Positions 9,904 through 18,704 of a stretch of DNA of 64,000 nucleotides are shown in pieces. Each line of letters starts with the position of its first letter. Within the stretch, counting starts at the first letter, position 1. The notes beneath the pieces are model-generated. The model saw only the letters and a program-made list of their open reading frames with translations, ran no database searches and was not told where the DNA came from. The position numbers and the translations under genes were made by a program. Source of the stretch: Mucilaginibacter auburnensis (GTDB lineage: Bacteria; Bacteroidota; Bacteroidia; Sphingobacteriales; Sphingobacteriaceae); contig NZ_PGFJ01000001.1 in assembly GCF_002797815.1 (NCBI RefSeq), forward strand, positions 1,550,001 through 1,614,000. Reading direction: 5' to 3'.

Positions 9904-10623
9904 ATGAAATTAGATATACTGGTACTATCGGTGCACCCGGATGATGCAGAACTGGGCTGTGCAGGTACTTTACTTAAACACATAGCCGAAGGCAAAAAAG
10001 CAGGGATTGTTGACCTTACCCGAGGCGAATTAGGCACCCGTGGTTCTGCTGAGATACGCGATGCAGAAGCTGCAAAGTCTGCTGAGATATTAGGCCTTTC
10101 GGTTAGAGATAATCTGGCCATACCTGATGGTTTCTTCACTAATACACAGGAGTATCAGTTAAAAGTTATACAAGCCATACGTAAGTATCAACCCGAAATA
10201 ATAATTGGAAATGCAAAGCACGACAGGCATCCTGATCATGGCCGTGCCCATCAATTGATAGATACTGCCGCTTTTTTATCAGGGTTGCGTAAGATAGAAA
10301 CCTATGATAACGGCGTGCTGCAGGAACCATGGCGCGCAAATATTCTTCTCAGCTTTATACAGGATGAGTACATCAAACCCGATATAATAGTAGATGTTAC
10401 AGATCACTGGGATAAAAAAGTAGAGAGCATAAAAGCATTTGGGTCGCAATTTTTCAACCCCGAGTGGGAAGAAGAACCGCAAACCTATATTTCATCGCCT
10501 GGCTTTATTGAGGGTATTGAAGGCAGGGCGCGCGAGTTTGGTAAAATTATTGGCGTAACCTACGCAGAGGGTTTTACCACGCGAAGAATATTAGGCGTTA
10601 ACAGTTTATTTGATTTGAGGTAA
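9904..10623 (+). CDS. bshB1: Bacillithiol biosynthesis deacetylase BshB1
   Basis: The 239-residue protein is a LmbE/PIG-L-type zinc deacetylase with the metal motif SVHPDDAELG at residues 9-18 and a second metal site HDRHPDHGRAH near residue 107. The segment VDLTRGELGTRGSAEIRDAEA is characteristic of the BshB1 branch. It removes the acetyl group from GlcNAc-malate to give GlcN-malate in bacillithiol synthesis. Other bsh genes are not in the window. It is convergent with the gene at 10627 and shares a small hairpin with it at the stop codons. Confidence 0.93.
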   Translation: MKLDILVLSVHPDDAELGCAGTLLKHIAEGKKAGIVDLTRGELGTRGSAEIRDAEAAKSAEILGLSVRDNLAIPDGFFTNTQEYQLKVIQAIRKYQPEIIIGNAKHDRHPDHGRAHQLIDTAAFLSGLRKIETYDNGVLQEPWRANILLSFIQDEYIKPDIIVDVTDHWDKKVESIKAFGSQFFNPEWEEEPQTYISSPGFIEGIEGRAREFGKIIGVTYAEGFTTRRILGVNSLFDLR

Positions 10624-10640
10624 GCGTTAATCAACGCTTA
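10621..10640. terminator. Mini-hairpin formed by two convergent stop codons
   Basis: TAAGCGTT-AATC-AACGCTTA is a perfect 8-bp stem. Its left arm starts with the bshB1 TAA, and its loop and right arm contain the stop and last codons of the minus-strand gene at 10627. It may act as a small bidirectional terminator, although no long T-tract follows on either strand. Confidence 0.4.
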
Positions 10641-11058
10641 CATACTCAAACCGGTTATTTTCGTCGTTACGTTGTCGTTTCAGCTTGTGTTCGTTAGATA
10701 GCTTTAAAAGTATCCCTGATAGTTCTGAAGTTTTAAAATCAGAATCAAAATGCGCTTTGCAGTATTCGGCAATGCTTGAGATGGATTGCGGCGTTTTGAA
10801 AAAGTCGGTACTTAACAGTTGATTAAGCACTTTGGTTGCTCCCGGTTTTTTACGGGAACCGGTTTTGGTATCGTTGTCGCCTGCAATTCGTTTAACGGCT
10901 AATATTTCGCTGTTGTCTCCGTCCTGCTTTTCAAATTCAATCATGGCGTCTAACAGCTTATCAACTATTTTTACCTGTACTGCTTCGGATCGGAATGCAT
11001 TAACAACTTCAGATATTTCTATCAATTGCTTTTTTAGTTTTTCAATAGGCTTGCTCAT
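10627..11058 (-). CDS. Small protein with winged-helix-like C-terminus
   Basis: The 143-residue protein has an N-terminal helical, charged part (IEKLKKQLIEISEVVNAFRS), a basic linker (GSRKKPGATK) and a C-terminal stretch of about 65 residues (LLSTDFFKTPQSISSIAEYC ... ELSGILLKLSNEHKLKRQR) that reads like a winged helix-turn-helix of the kind that decides between short alternative DNA contacts. I do not recognise a named family. It could be a DNA-binding accessory protein. It is convergent with bshB1 with only 3 nt between the stops. Confidence 0.7.
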   Translation of the reverse strand: MSKPIEKLKKQLIEISEVVNAFRSEAVQVKIVDKLLDAMIEFEKQDGDNSEILAVKRIAGDNDTKTGSRKKPGATKVLNQLLSTDFFKTPQSISSIAEYCKAHFDSDFKTSELSGILLKLSNEHKLKRQRNDENNRFEYVSVD

Positions 11059-11246
11059 AAACTATAACATTTTGCAGGTTATAATATTCCTGTGCTCAGC
11101 AGGCTTATTAGGGGAAGCGTACCTGCCAATTAAAGAGATTCACCGGTAGAGTGATATCTGCAAACATACACTATAGGCCCTTAAAACAAAAGTTATGCCT
11201 ATAATACGCCTAAAAAATACGTTGTTGTAGCAATAAAATTACATTA

Positions 11247-12578
11247 TTATAGCTTATGCAAAATATCTTCGAGGATATTAAGTCCTTCGTCGATATTATT
11301 TTTTTCAATAATAAGTGCCGGCCTGAAACGGATGGTATGTGGGCCGCATCCCAAAAACATCACGTTTCTTTTCATGCCTTCACTTACAAATTTGTCGCGC
11401 GTCTCTTTATTATCAAAATCAAATGCTGTTAACAGGCCCTTTCCACGTACGTTGCTTATTTTGTTATTACGTGTTGCAATAGTGTTCAACTGTGCCTGCA
11501 GGTAAGCACCTGTTTGAGCCGCTTTATTGCAGAGGTCATCACCTTCAATAATTTCTAATATTTTGGTAGAGCGCACCATGTCAACCAAACTGCCACCCCA
11601 GGTTGAGTTAATCCGCGATGGTACTTTAAATACATTATTCTCCACCTCATCAACACGGTTACCTGCCAAAATACCGCATACCTGCATTTTCTTACCAAAC
11701 GCAATAATATCCGGACGAGCATTTTTGCCGAAATGCTCATGGCACCAAAACCTGCCACTTAAACCAACTCCGGTTTGCACTTCGTCATAGATCAGCAAAG
11801 CTTCATTCTCATCCGCCAGGATACGCAATTGTTCCATAAATTCTTTTCGGGCATGATTATCGCCACCTTCGGCTTGTACAGGTTCAACAATAATGGCGCA
11901 TATATCATCCTTATTATCGGCGAAGGCTTTTTTGATCAGTTCAATACTTTCCTTCTCGCGTTTCACTACGTCGGTAAGATGCTCATCCGTAAGTGGAAAC
12001 TTTACTGCCGGGAAGGGCACGCGCGGCCAGTCAAACTTGGCAAACCATTTTGTTTTTACAGGTAGCGTGTTAGTTAAGCTAAGTGTATAACCGGTTCTGC
12101 CATGAAAAGCGTGTTCAAAATGCAATACTTTAAAGCCTTTTTCGGTAGTATGGCCTTTAGCGAAGTTTTTCTGTACTTTCCAGTCCATTGCTGTTTTAAG
12201 CGCGTTCTCAATAGCCAAACCGCCGCCAGCAATAAAAAAGGCATGCGGCAAATAATCAGGAATACCTACGCGTTCAAACGTTTCAACAAACTGAGCGTAT
12301 TCGGTTGTATAAATATCAGAGTTAGATGGGTTAGTTAGTGCAGCCAGCATAAGACTCTTTTTAAATGCCTCGTCGTTCAGCATTTTAGGGTGATTATAAC
12401 CTAAAGGCACCGAAGCGAAACAGGTAAAAAAGTCAAGCAAAGTGCGCTTATTCTTTGAATCATATATATGCACACCCTCACTTTTTTCCATATCAAAAGT
12501 AAGGTCATAGCCATCGGCTAAAACATGTTTTCTTAATGAATTGATAACATTTTCCGGAGCAACTGAAAGATTATACAT
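11247..12578 (-). CDS. lat: L-lysine 6-transaminase
   Basis: The 443-residue class III aminotransferase closely follows lysine epsilon-aminotransferase: HAFHGRTGYTLSLTNT, IVEPVQAEGGDNHARKEF, LIYDEVQTGVGLSGRFWCHE, and the PLP-lysine region IIAFGKKMQVCG, then INSTWGGSLVDMVR. It transfers the epsilon-amino group of lysine to 2-oxoglutarate, giving the precursor of piperideine-6-carboxylate, in lysine catabolism. The ATG at 12578 was chosen over an in-frame TTG three codons upstream. A TAnnTTTG box lies 19 nt before this ATG. It is monocistronic by context. Confidence 0.93.
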   Translation of the reverse strand: MYNLSVAPENVINSLRKHVLADGYDLTFDMEKSEGVHIYDSKNKRTLLDFFTCFASVPLGYNHPKMLNDEAFKKSLMLAALTNPSNSDIYTTEYAQFVETFERVGIPDYLPHAFFIAGGGLAIENALKTAMDWKVQKNFAKGHTTEKGFKVLHFEHAFHGRTGYTLSLTNTLPVKTKWFAKFDWPRVPFPAVKFPLTDEHLTDVVKREKESIELIKKAFADNKDDICAIIVEPVQAEGGDNHARKEFMEQLRILADENEALLIYDEVQTGVGLSGRFWCHEHFGKNARPDIIAFGKKMQVCGILAGNRVDEVENNVFKVPSRINSTWGGSLVDMVRSTKILEIIEGDDLCNKAAQTGAYLQAQLNTIATRNNKISNVRGKGLLTAFDFDNKETRDKFVSEGMKRNVMFLGCGPHTIRFRPALIIEKNNIDEGLNILEDILHKL

Positions 12579-12597
12579 AAGTAGCAAAGTTTATAAC

Positions 12598-12605
12598 CAA
12601 ATGTA
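12598..12605 (-). promoter_or_regulatory. Candidate -7 box of lat
   Basis: Minus-strand TACATTTG, an exact TAnnTTTG match, 19 nt before the lat ATG. No TTTG was found at the ideal -33 distance. Confidence 0.42.
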
Positions 12606-12721
12606 CAAAAAACCCTCAAACAGCATAATTTAGGCGGTTTTTGAACTGTGAGCGGAAAAACACAGTTTAAACAATTTAAAGCTTGTTTTTGTTCCGAAGC
12701 CGAATTTGGTACAGGAAAAGG

Positions 12722-13615
12722 TTATTCTGAAAACTTATTTTTCATGCCCAGCAAACCCCAAATTCCGCCGCTGTGAATGGCTAAGATTTTGCTGCCCGGA
12801 GCGAAATAATCTTTTTGGGCAAGATCATAAATAGCATATAGCATTTTGCCGGTGTAAACCGGATCAATGAGAATTCCGGTGTTGGCAATAAACTTTTTAA
12901 TGAAGTTGATCAGTTCGGGCGTAGTTTTGCCATACCCGCCAAAATGATAGTCAGTATGCAGCGTATAATCAGTGGGTTGGTGTAATAGGTTGTCTATATC
13001 AGACTTCAAAAAACTGCCACCTTTTAGTGCCGGAATGCCGTTAACATGCGTGTGCAGATTTGCTGTTTTTACGCCATTAATAATACCGGCCGCCATGGTG
13101 CCGGTGCCGCAGGCGCAAAAAAGATGATCATATATATCATTCAGCTCGCTAACTAATTCGCTGCATCCCTGCGCCGCCTGGGGCGAGGCGCCGCCTTCGT
13201 CAATAAAGAAAGCTTCCTTATCGTTGCTAAAATATTGGTCGAATAAGGCTTGCTTATTGCGGTAGCTGTCCCTGTCGGTAAAAATAAGTTCCATACCGTG
13301 CAGACGGCACATAAAAAGCATGTCGTTATCTACCTCGTCGCCACGCACAAAGCCGGTGGCTTTAAAGCCAAAAAGCGCTGCTGCACCCGCTGTTGCCAAC
13401 AAATGATTGGAGAACGCACCGCCAAAGGTAACAAGGTGGGTTTTGCTTTCGGCCTGCGCTTTTTTGAGCAGGTATTTGAGTTTGCGCCATTTGTTTCCTG
13501 ATATAATGGGGTGGATCAGGTCATCGCGCTTTATAAAAACAGATAAGCCCCGCTCATCAAAAAGTTGGTCTTTTATCTGATGAACGGGGCTGTATATAGC
13601 TAAGTTGATATCCAT
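12722..13615 (-). CDS. ACC deaminase / D-cysteine desulfhydrase family PLP enzyme
   Basis: The 297-residue fold-type II PLP protein shows KRDDLIHPIISGNKWRKLKYLL, where the GNK lysine is the expected Schiff-base residue, then VTFGGAFSNHLLATAGAAALFG and a C-terminal ILAIHSGGIWGLLG. Family members include 1-aminocyclopropane-1-carboxylate deaminase and D-cysteine desulfhydrase; in Bacteroidota the true substrate is usually unproven, and the protein is a little shorter than classical ACC deaminases. It lies 9 nt downstream of the DUF6588 gene on the same strand, so co-transcription is possible. Confidence 0.85.
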   Translation of the reverse strand: MDINLAIYSPVHQIKDQLFDERGLSVFIKRDDLIHPIISGNKWRKLKYLLKKAQAESKTHLVTFGGAFSNHLLATAGAAALFGFKATGFVRGDEVDNDMLFMCRLHGMELIFTDRDSYRNKQALFDQYFSNDKEAFFIDEGGASPQAAQGCSELVSELNDIYDHLFCACGTGTMAAGIINGVKTANLHTHVNGIPALKGGSFLKSDIDNLLHQPTDYTLHTDYHFGGYGKTTPELINFIKKFIANTGILIDPVYTGKMLYAIYDLAQKDYFAPGSKILAIHSGGIWGLLGMKNKFSE

Positions 13616-13624
13616 TAATAGCTG

Positions 13625-14680
13625 TTAGAAGCCAAAGCCTATACCACCATTAACTGATTTATACTGACCTAAACTGCCTGATGCATAAATGCGAAACACA
13701 GCTAAATTCATTTGGAAACCTATATCGGTACGCAAGCCGCTGATGCTGTTTTCGTTAATATGTACAGGGTCGGTGAGAGTAGTATAAGTATAGGTGATAG
13801 GAGTGGAAGGATTACCACTTGGAACTCCGCCTGATCTTACAACATATTTACCTAATACGCCAAAATCTGTTTTAGCTGTTTGGTAACCTACTGACAGGAA
13901 AGGTGTAAAGAATAATAATTTCTTTGAGATGATAGCCTGAACATTAACGCCGCTAAATTTCGCATCAATGCGCTGATTGTTGTTAGCATTTGAAGTTCCG
14001 TCTTCATTAGCTACATCTAAGCCTTTTGAGTAATTTATACGGCTATAATTTACAGCAACTGCCAAATCAAACGGGCTCACTTTAGTAAAGTCTTTGATGA
14101 TGTTGTGTTTGAAACCAAAGCCAAACATTCCTACGGTACCCGCATCATCACTTAACTTAATGTCGGGTGTAATACGTAGAGATAGGTCGGTGTTTTTTAT
14201 CAAACCAACGGTTAGCTGAATGTTTGGAGCAGGAATAACGCTAAGAACTGCATCGGGCATTTGAAAAGTTCCAAGTTTATTATTGTTGTTATCATACAAC
14301 GCCATAACAGGTGTATTTACATCTTTCTTGCCACCAAAAGTTGGTGCGATATTGGTGGTTGAAGAACCATCTACTCTAACCCGGTTAGATAAGCCAATTT
14401 TAGTAACATCAAAACTTTTGTCAACTGTAGGAACAAACGCTGCATTTGCAGTGATTCGAAGATCAAAGTGTAATAGCTTTTTTGTGTCGGCGGTATTGTT
14501 CCAGCCGCTGTTTAAACCAGTACCAAAACCTTTAAACAACGGGTTTGCATAATTTTTAAATAATAAGGTTGCATCGGCAGCGTTCGATTTTAAGAGGTCG
14601 TTAAACCCATCCTGTGCGTTTGATCTTAAAGCAACAGTTGATAAAGCCGCTACTAAAACAAGAGCGTAGAGTTTTTTCAT
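13625..14680 (-). CDS. DUF6588 family outer-membrane-type protein
   Basis: The 351-residue protein starts with a signal peptide (KKLYALVLVAALSTVALRSNA, cleavage before QDG). The segment DLLKSNAADATLLFKNYANP and KGFGTGLNSGWNNTADTKKLLHFDLRI are typical of DUF6588. The remaining alternating hydrophobic strands and the terminal glycine/phenylalanine (GGIGFGF) suggest a beta-barrel ending with an aromatic outer-membrane insertion signal. Function is unknown. The PLP-enzyme gene follows after 9 nt. Confidence 0.8.
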   Translation of the reverse strand: MKKLYALVLVAALSTVALRSNAQDGFNDLLKSNAADATLLFKNYANPLFKGFGTGLNSGWNNTADTKKLLHFDLRITANAAFVPTVDKSFDVTKIGLSNRVRVDGSSTTNIAPTFGGKKDVNTPVMALYDNNNNKLGTFQMPDAVLSVIPAPNIQLTVGLIKNTDLSLRITPDIKLSDDAGTVGMFGFGFKHNIIKDFTKVSPFDLAVAVNYSRINYSKGLDVANEDGTSNANNNQRIDAKFSGVNVQAIISKKLLFFTPFLSVGYQTAKTDFGVLGKYVVRSGGVPSGNPSTPITYTYTTLTDPVHINENSISGLRTDIGFQMNLAVFRIYASGSLGQYKSVNGGIGFGF

Positions 14681-14799
14681 AATTGTGATTTATAATTGAT
14701 TTTCAGCGCATAAAAGTAGTACATATTTATTATTATTTAAATAAGGGTAAATTGGTATTTTTAAGAATAACACACAAAACAGTTGTGTTGAAAAACCAC

Positions 14800-14807
14800 T
14801 ACTTTTG
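14800..14807 (+). promoter_or_regulatory. -7 box giving a leaderless rluD-type transcript
   Basis: TACTTTTG is an exact TAnnTTTG match ending only 5 nt before the ATG at 14813, so transcription would start at or next to the start codon. Confidence 0.55.
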
Positions 14808-14812
14808 CAGCC

Positions 14813-15853
14813 ATGAATCAGGATGTTGAAGCATACGATCAGGAAGAACAAGACCTTTATGAGCACCTGCGTATTGTGGTTGATAAGGGCCAGTCGTTGT
14901 TGCGTATTGACAAGTTTTTAATGCACCGCGTTGAGAACGCATCGCGTAACCGTATTCAAACCGCTATTGATGCCGAGAACGTTTTGGTGAATGAAAAGGC
15001 TGTTAAACCCAGCTACAAGGTTAAGCCGCTGGATGTAATATCTGTAGTATTACCTCATCCACCGCGCGATACAGAGGTTTATCCGGAAAATATACAAATC
15101 AATATTGTTTATGAGGATGACGATGTGCTGGTTGTAAATAAAGACGCAGGCATGGTGGTACATCCGGGTTATAATAATTACACAGGTACATTGGTTAACG
15201 CACTGGTTTATCATTTTCAGCAGTTGCCTACATTACCGGGTAATGATGGTCGCCCGGGTTTGGTGCATAGGATAGATAAAGATACTTCTGGTCTGCTTCT
15301 TATCAGTAAGAATGAGCGCTCCATGAATTACCTGGCTAAGCAGTTTTTTGATCACACCATCACACGTAAATATTTGGCGTTGGTTTGGGGCGATATAGAA
15401 CAGGATGGCACGGTTACAGGCTACATAGGCAGAAGTGTGGCCGACAGAAGGGTGATGTCTATTTATGATGATGAGGAAAAAGGCAAATGGTCTGTTACCC
15501 ACTATAAAGTGCTTGAGCGCTTAAATTATGTTACCTTGATTGAATGCCAGTTGGAGACAGGCCGCACACATCAAATACGCGCGCACATGCGACACATTGG
15601 TCACCCCTTGTTTAGCGATGCTACCTATGGTGGTGATAAAATATTGAAGGGAACAGTGTTCAGTAAGTACCGCCAGTTTGTAGAGAACTGTTTTGAAATT
15701 ATGCCTCGACAGGCGCTGCATGCCCAAACGTTAGGATTTGTCCATCCATCAACAAAAAAATACATACACTTTGAAGCGCCGTTACCGGCTGATTTTGAGG
15801 GGGTATTGGCCAAATGGCGAAAATATACCAGTGCAACGCCCACCGAAAGCTAA
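14813..15853 (+). CDS. RluA family pseudouridine synthase (RluD-like, with S4 domain)
   Basis: The 346-residue protein has an N-terminal S4 RNA-binding domain (LLRIDKFLMHRVENASRNRIQTAI, about residues 28-85) and a catalytic domain with GLVHRIDKDTSGLLL, where Asp155 is the predicted catalytic residue, plus ETGRTHQIRAHM. It isomerises uridines in rRNA; the domain order and length fit the RluD group (23S rRNA helix 69), but target specificity is inferred. A promoter box 5 nt before the ATG fixes the start. A class IV aminotransferase follows 101 nt downstream. Confidence 0.93.
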   Translation: MNQDVEAYDQEEQDLYEHLRIVVDKGQSLLRIDKFLMHRVENASRNRIQTAIDAENVLVNEKAVKPSYKVKPLDVISVVLPHPPRDTEVYPENIQINIVYEDDDVLVVNKDAGMVVHPGYNNYTGTLVNALVYHFQQLPTLPGNDGRPGLVHRIDKDTSGLLLISKNERSMNYLAKQFFDHTITRKYLALVWGDIEQDGTVTGYIGRSVADRRVMSIYDDEEKGKWSVTHYKVLERLNYVTLIECQLETGRTHQIRAHMRHIGHPLFSDATYGGDKILKGTVFSKYRQFVENCFEIMPRQALHAQTLGFVHPSTKKYIHFEAPLPADFEGVLAKWRKYTSATPTES

Positions 15854-15954
15854 TGCCCATAATTGAATATTTTGTAACATTACCAAAACTATCTGTATCA
15901 AAATGCTATTTAAAAAGTTCCTGACGCTGTAGGCGGATTGAACTGGGAGGGCCG

Positions 15955-16785
15955 ATGCTTTTTATAAATTTTAACGGAGAGATATTACCTGCAGATGCTA
16001 AAGTGTTAAGCGTTGCCAATCGTGCCTTTAAATATGGCGACGGTTTGTTTGAAAGCATGCGCATGCTTAAAGGGCAGTTAAAGTTTGCCGAGCAACACGC
16101 CGATAGGCTCCACAAGGGCATGAAAGCGCTTAAAATGGATGGATACTCGCAGTTAGATACCTGGTTTTTGAAAGAAAAGGCAGAGCAGCTTGCTTCGGTA
16201 AATAAAATCAAACACGGGCGTTTACGGCTTACCGTATACCGTGACTCGGAAGGACTATATACACCAACACAAAATAAAACAGGTTACATTTTAGAGATAC
16301 AGCCGGCAGATGAGCCTCGCTATTTTTTAAACAGTAAAGGATTGATAGTTGATGTTTTTACAGAACTGACCAAGCCGACCAACTTTTTATCTAATATTAA
16401 AACCTGTAATTCGCTGGTTTATGTGTTGGCAGGTATTCATAAAAGCCAGAATAACCTGGATGATGTTTTGCTGCTCAATCAAAACGGCTTTTTATGCGAA
16501 GCCAGTAGCTCAAACGTGTTTGTTTACTATCAAAATCATTTATACACACCCGCGCTCAGCGAAGGCTGTGTAGAGGGTGTAATGCGGCAGGCTGTAATCA
16601 ATATAGCCCAGCAAAATGATATACCGCTTACTGAAGCACAAATTAACCCTGAGATTTTATATGCTGCCGACGAAGTATTTTTAACCAACGCGGTTAAAGG
16701 TATACAAAGCGTAATGGGCTATGGTATACGCCGTTACTTTAATAAAATGAGTAAGGTGTTTGTTGACGAATTGAACAAGTTATAA
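15955..16785 (+). CDS. Class IV aminotransferase (possible 4-amino-4-deoxychorismate lyase)
   Basis: The 276-residue fold-type IV PLP protein has [17 protein letters not shown] near residue 22, a lysine in [16 protein letters not shown] as the predicted Schiff-base residue, and [13 protein letters not shown] followed by [16 protein letters not shown]. These fit the PabC / branched-chain / D-amino-acid aminotransferase family. The presence of pabB 11.5 kb away makes aminodeoxychorismate lyase an attractive reading, but branched-chain or D-amino-acid transaminase cannot be excluded. Its 3' end overlaps the convergent DUF3050 gene by 6 bp. Confidence 0.85.
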   Translation: MLFINFNGEILPADAKVLSVANRAFKYGDGLFESMRMLKGQLKFAEQHADRLHKGMKALKMDGYSQLDTWFLKEKAEQLASVNKIKHGRLRLTVYRDSEGLYTPTQNKTGYILEIQPADEPRYFLNSKGLIVDVFTELTKPTNFLSNIKTCNSLVYVLAGIHKSQNNLDDVLLLNQNGFLCEASSSNVFVYYQNHLYTPALSEGCVEGVMRQAVINIAQQNDIPLTEAQINPEILYAADEVFLTNAVKGIQSVMGYGIRRYFNKMSKVFVDELNKL

Positions 16786-17568
16786 AGCCGCCGGCTGTAG
16801 TTTATTTATTTGTTCTAAAATTCCATCCCAAAGTGCAATACGTGCGGTCAATGCCTCTTTAACTGCATCGGTAGCTTCCCGCCATTTTTGCTCGTCGTTT
16901 CCGCAAAGTTGTGCTGTCATTTCATAGGCCAGGTGGGAGTGGTGGTCGCCGTCAACTTCAATATGACGCTCTAAGTAATATAGCAATATATCCATTTTTC
17001 CGGTAGCCTGTTTATTCTGCTCCTGCACCATGCTGATAAACATTCCGGGGATAAGGTCTTCGCGCCCAAAGGTGAATACAGCGGCTTCCAGGTAATCTTT
17101 ACCGGTTTTTATTACATCAAATGTTTGTTGAACAAATGTTGATGCAGCTTGCGGTACGTCCGCTCCGGTTAGCGCTTCACTAACGCTTTTCCCATTAGAG
17201 AGTTGTTCAATCAAGCCATTGATAGGAGATGTATCGCAACCGGCCTGTTGCATGGCTTGTAAATAAAGCTGAAAATGGCTTATGCGATTGCCATGCCTGT
17301 CAACATCGCTCTCTTCGCCGGCAACAATTTCATTGATAAGGTAGCAGGTGTTGCTGTTTTGCACAGGAACCCATGGCACTTTTACACAGGTAAGTTTTTG
17401 CTGCAACGATTTTAAAAGCGACATGAAATCCCAAACAGCAAACACATGATGCTCCATAAACACCTGTAAATGCTCGGATTTGGTAATGCTACTGTATACT
17501 TTATGATCTATGAGTTGCTGACGTAATGGCGCTATCTCGGCTTTAAGCGTATCAATCTGGTGTTGCAT
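16780..17568 (-). CDS. DUF3050 family protein
   Basis: The 262-residue, largely helical protein shows the conserved pattern [39 protein letters not shown] and the histidine-rich [20 protein letters not shown]. This matches DUF3050, a family with a heme-oxygenase/TENA-like helical bundle whose histidines and glutamates may bind iron. The reaction is not established. A good promoter lies upstream (17591-17618). It overlaps the convergent aminotransferase by 6 bp. Confidence 0.85.
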   Translation of the reverse strand: MQHQIDTLKAEIAPLRQQLIDHKVYSSITKSEHLQVFMEHHVFAVWDFMSLLKSLQQKLTCVKVPWVPVQNSNTCYLINEIVAGEESDVDRHGNRISHFQLYLQAMQQAGCDTSPINGLIEQLSNGKSVSEALTGADVPQAASTFVQQTFDVIKTGKDYLEAAVFTFGREDLIPGMFISMVQEQNKQATGKMDILLYYLERHIEVDGDHHSHLAYEMTAQLCGNDEQKWREATDAVKEALTARIALWDGILEQINKLQPAAL

Positions 17569-17590
17569 ATTAACTGTTGCGTAAAAGCCG

Positions 17591-17618
17591 CAAAGTTAAT
17601 AGTGCAAAGTGTAGCCAA
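17591..17618 (-). promoter_or_regulatory. Candidate promoter of the DUF3050 gene
   Basis: Minus-strand TTG, a 17-nt spacer and TAACTTTG (17591-17598), an exact TAnnTTTG match, 22 nt before the ATG. Confidence 0.55.
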
Positions 17619-17677
17619 TGTCATTTATTTATAAGGTTTCAAAACCTTAAATGTGAAACTATGAGTTGCCGCCGACG

Positions 17678-18598
17678 TTACAGTTTCATTCCTCTTAAAA
17701 ACTCTTCAATACCCATACGCTTTTTACCCTCCATCTGTACATCGGTAACTAAAACAAAGCCATCTTGGGCCGCAAATTTGAGGTAAGTTTTGTTATCAGT
17801 TAAAAAGCCGCCGGGTTGTATGCCTGGTGTAGATGGCTGGGTTTCGGCACGAAATATTCTGAAATTTTTATCATTCAATGTAGTGTAGGCACCCGGAGAA
17901 GGGCTCAAGCCGCGTATGCGGTTATAGATCGCTTCCGATGTTTGGTTCCAGTCAATCAGGCAATCTTTCTTGCTTAATTTAGGCGCTGTTTTCAGTTCAA
18001 CCTCATCAGTTAAAAAGCCCGACTGCGGGTGTTGGTTATATCTGCCGCTCTCAATGGCTTTTACCGTTTTAACCAACAGCAATGGTCCTTTGTTCATTAA
18101 CCTGTCGTGCAGTTCGCCTGCGGTTTCGTGGCCGGTAAGCGTAACCTTCTCGGTGAACAATATATTGCCGGTATCAATTTCATGTTTTAAAAAGAAAGTG
18201 GTAACACCGCTTTCCTTCTCACCATTTATAAGCACCCAATTAATAGGAGCCGCGCCGCGGTATTGCGGCAGTAATGAAGCATGTAAATTAATTGTGCCTT
18301 TTGATGGCATGTTCCAAACCTCTTCAGGTAACATCCGGAATGCAACAACCACCTGCAAATCGGCGTGTAAGGCTTTTAACTCTTCAAGAAACTGCGGGTC
18401 TTTCAAATTGCTTGGTTGTAACACCTTTAAGCCATTAGCTACGGCAAATTTCTTTACGGGCGATTCGCTCAATTTTTGCCCCCTGCCTGCAGGCTTATCC
18501 GGAGCGGTTACAACCCCAACAATGTTAGAGCCTGATTGCAGTAATTCCTCTAATGAAGGAACAGCGAATTGGGGGGTGCCCATAAATACAATTTTCAT
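17678..18598 (-). CDS. fmt: Methionyl-tRNA formyltransferase
   Basis: The 306-residue protein begins KIVFMGTPQFAVPSLEELL and contains the active-site region INLHASLLPQYRGAAPINW (catalytic histidine within HASLLP) and ETGVT-like SGVTTFFLKHEIDTGNIL, followed by the C-terminal tRNA-binding domain (RGLSPSPGAYT). It formylates the methionine of initiator tRNA using 10-formyl-tetrahydrofolate. Length is the family norm. It lies between a DUF3050 gene and a NamZ-like gene, all on the minus strand but with gaps of about 100 nt, so separate transcription is likely. Confidence 0.96.
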   Translation of the reverse strand: MKIVFMGTPQFAVPSLEELLQSGSNIVGVVTAPDKPAGRGQKLSESPVKKFAVANGLKVLQPSNLKDPQFLEELKALHADLQVVVAFRMLPEEVWNMPSKGTINLHASLLPQYRGAAPINWVLINGEKESGVTTFFLKHEIDTGNILFTEKVTLTGHETAGELHDRLMNKGPLLLVKTVKAIESGRYNQHPQSGFLTDEVELKTAPKLSKKDCLIDWNQTSEAIYNRIRGLSPSPGAYTTLNDKNFRIFRAETQPSTPGIQPGGFLTDNKTYLKFAAQDGFVLVTDVQMEGKKRMGIEEFLRGMKL

Positions 18599-18704
18599 AG
18601 TGATAATAGCAATGATGTGATGTGAGTTTGTAAAATTAACCTTGTAAATTAAATACCGCTAATATTGTTTACAGCAACAGGTTTTTTAATTTAAATATTA
18701 CCTT

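Noticed and set aside
11172..11203. TATAGGC...GCCTATA inverted repeat upstream of the gene at 10627
   Set aside because: Only 7 bp with an 18-nt spacer in AT-rich DNA; likely chance.
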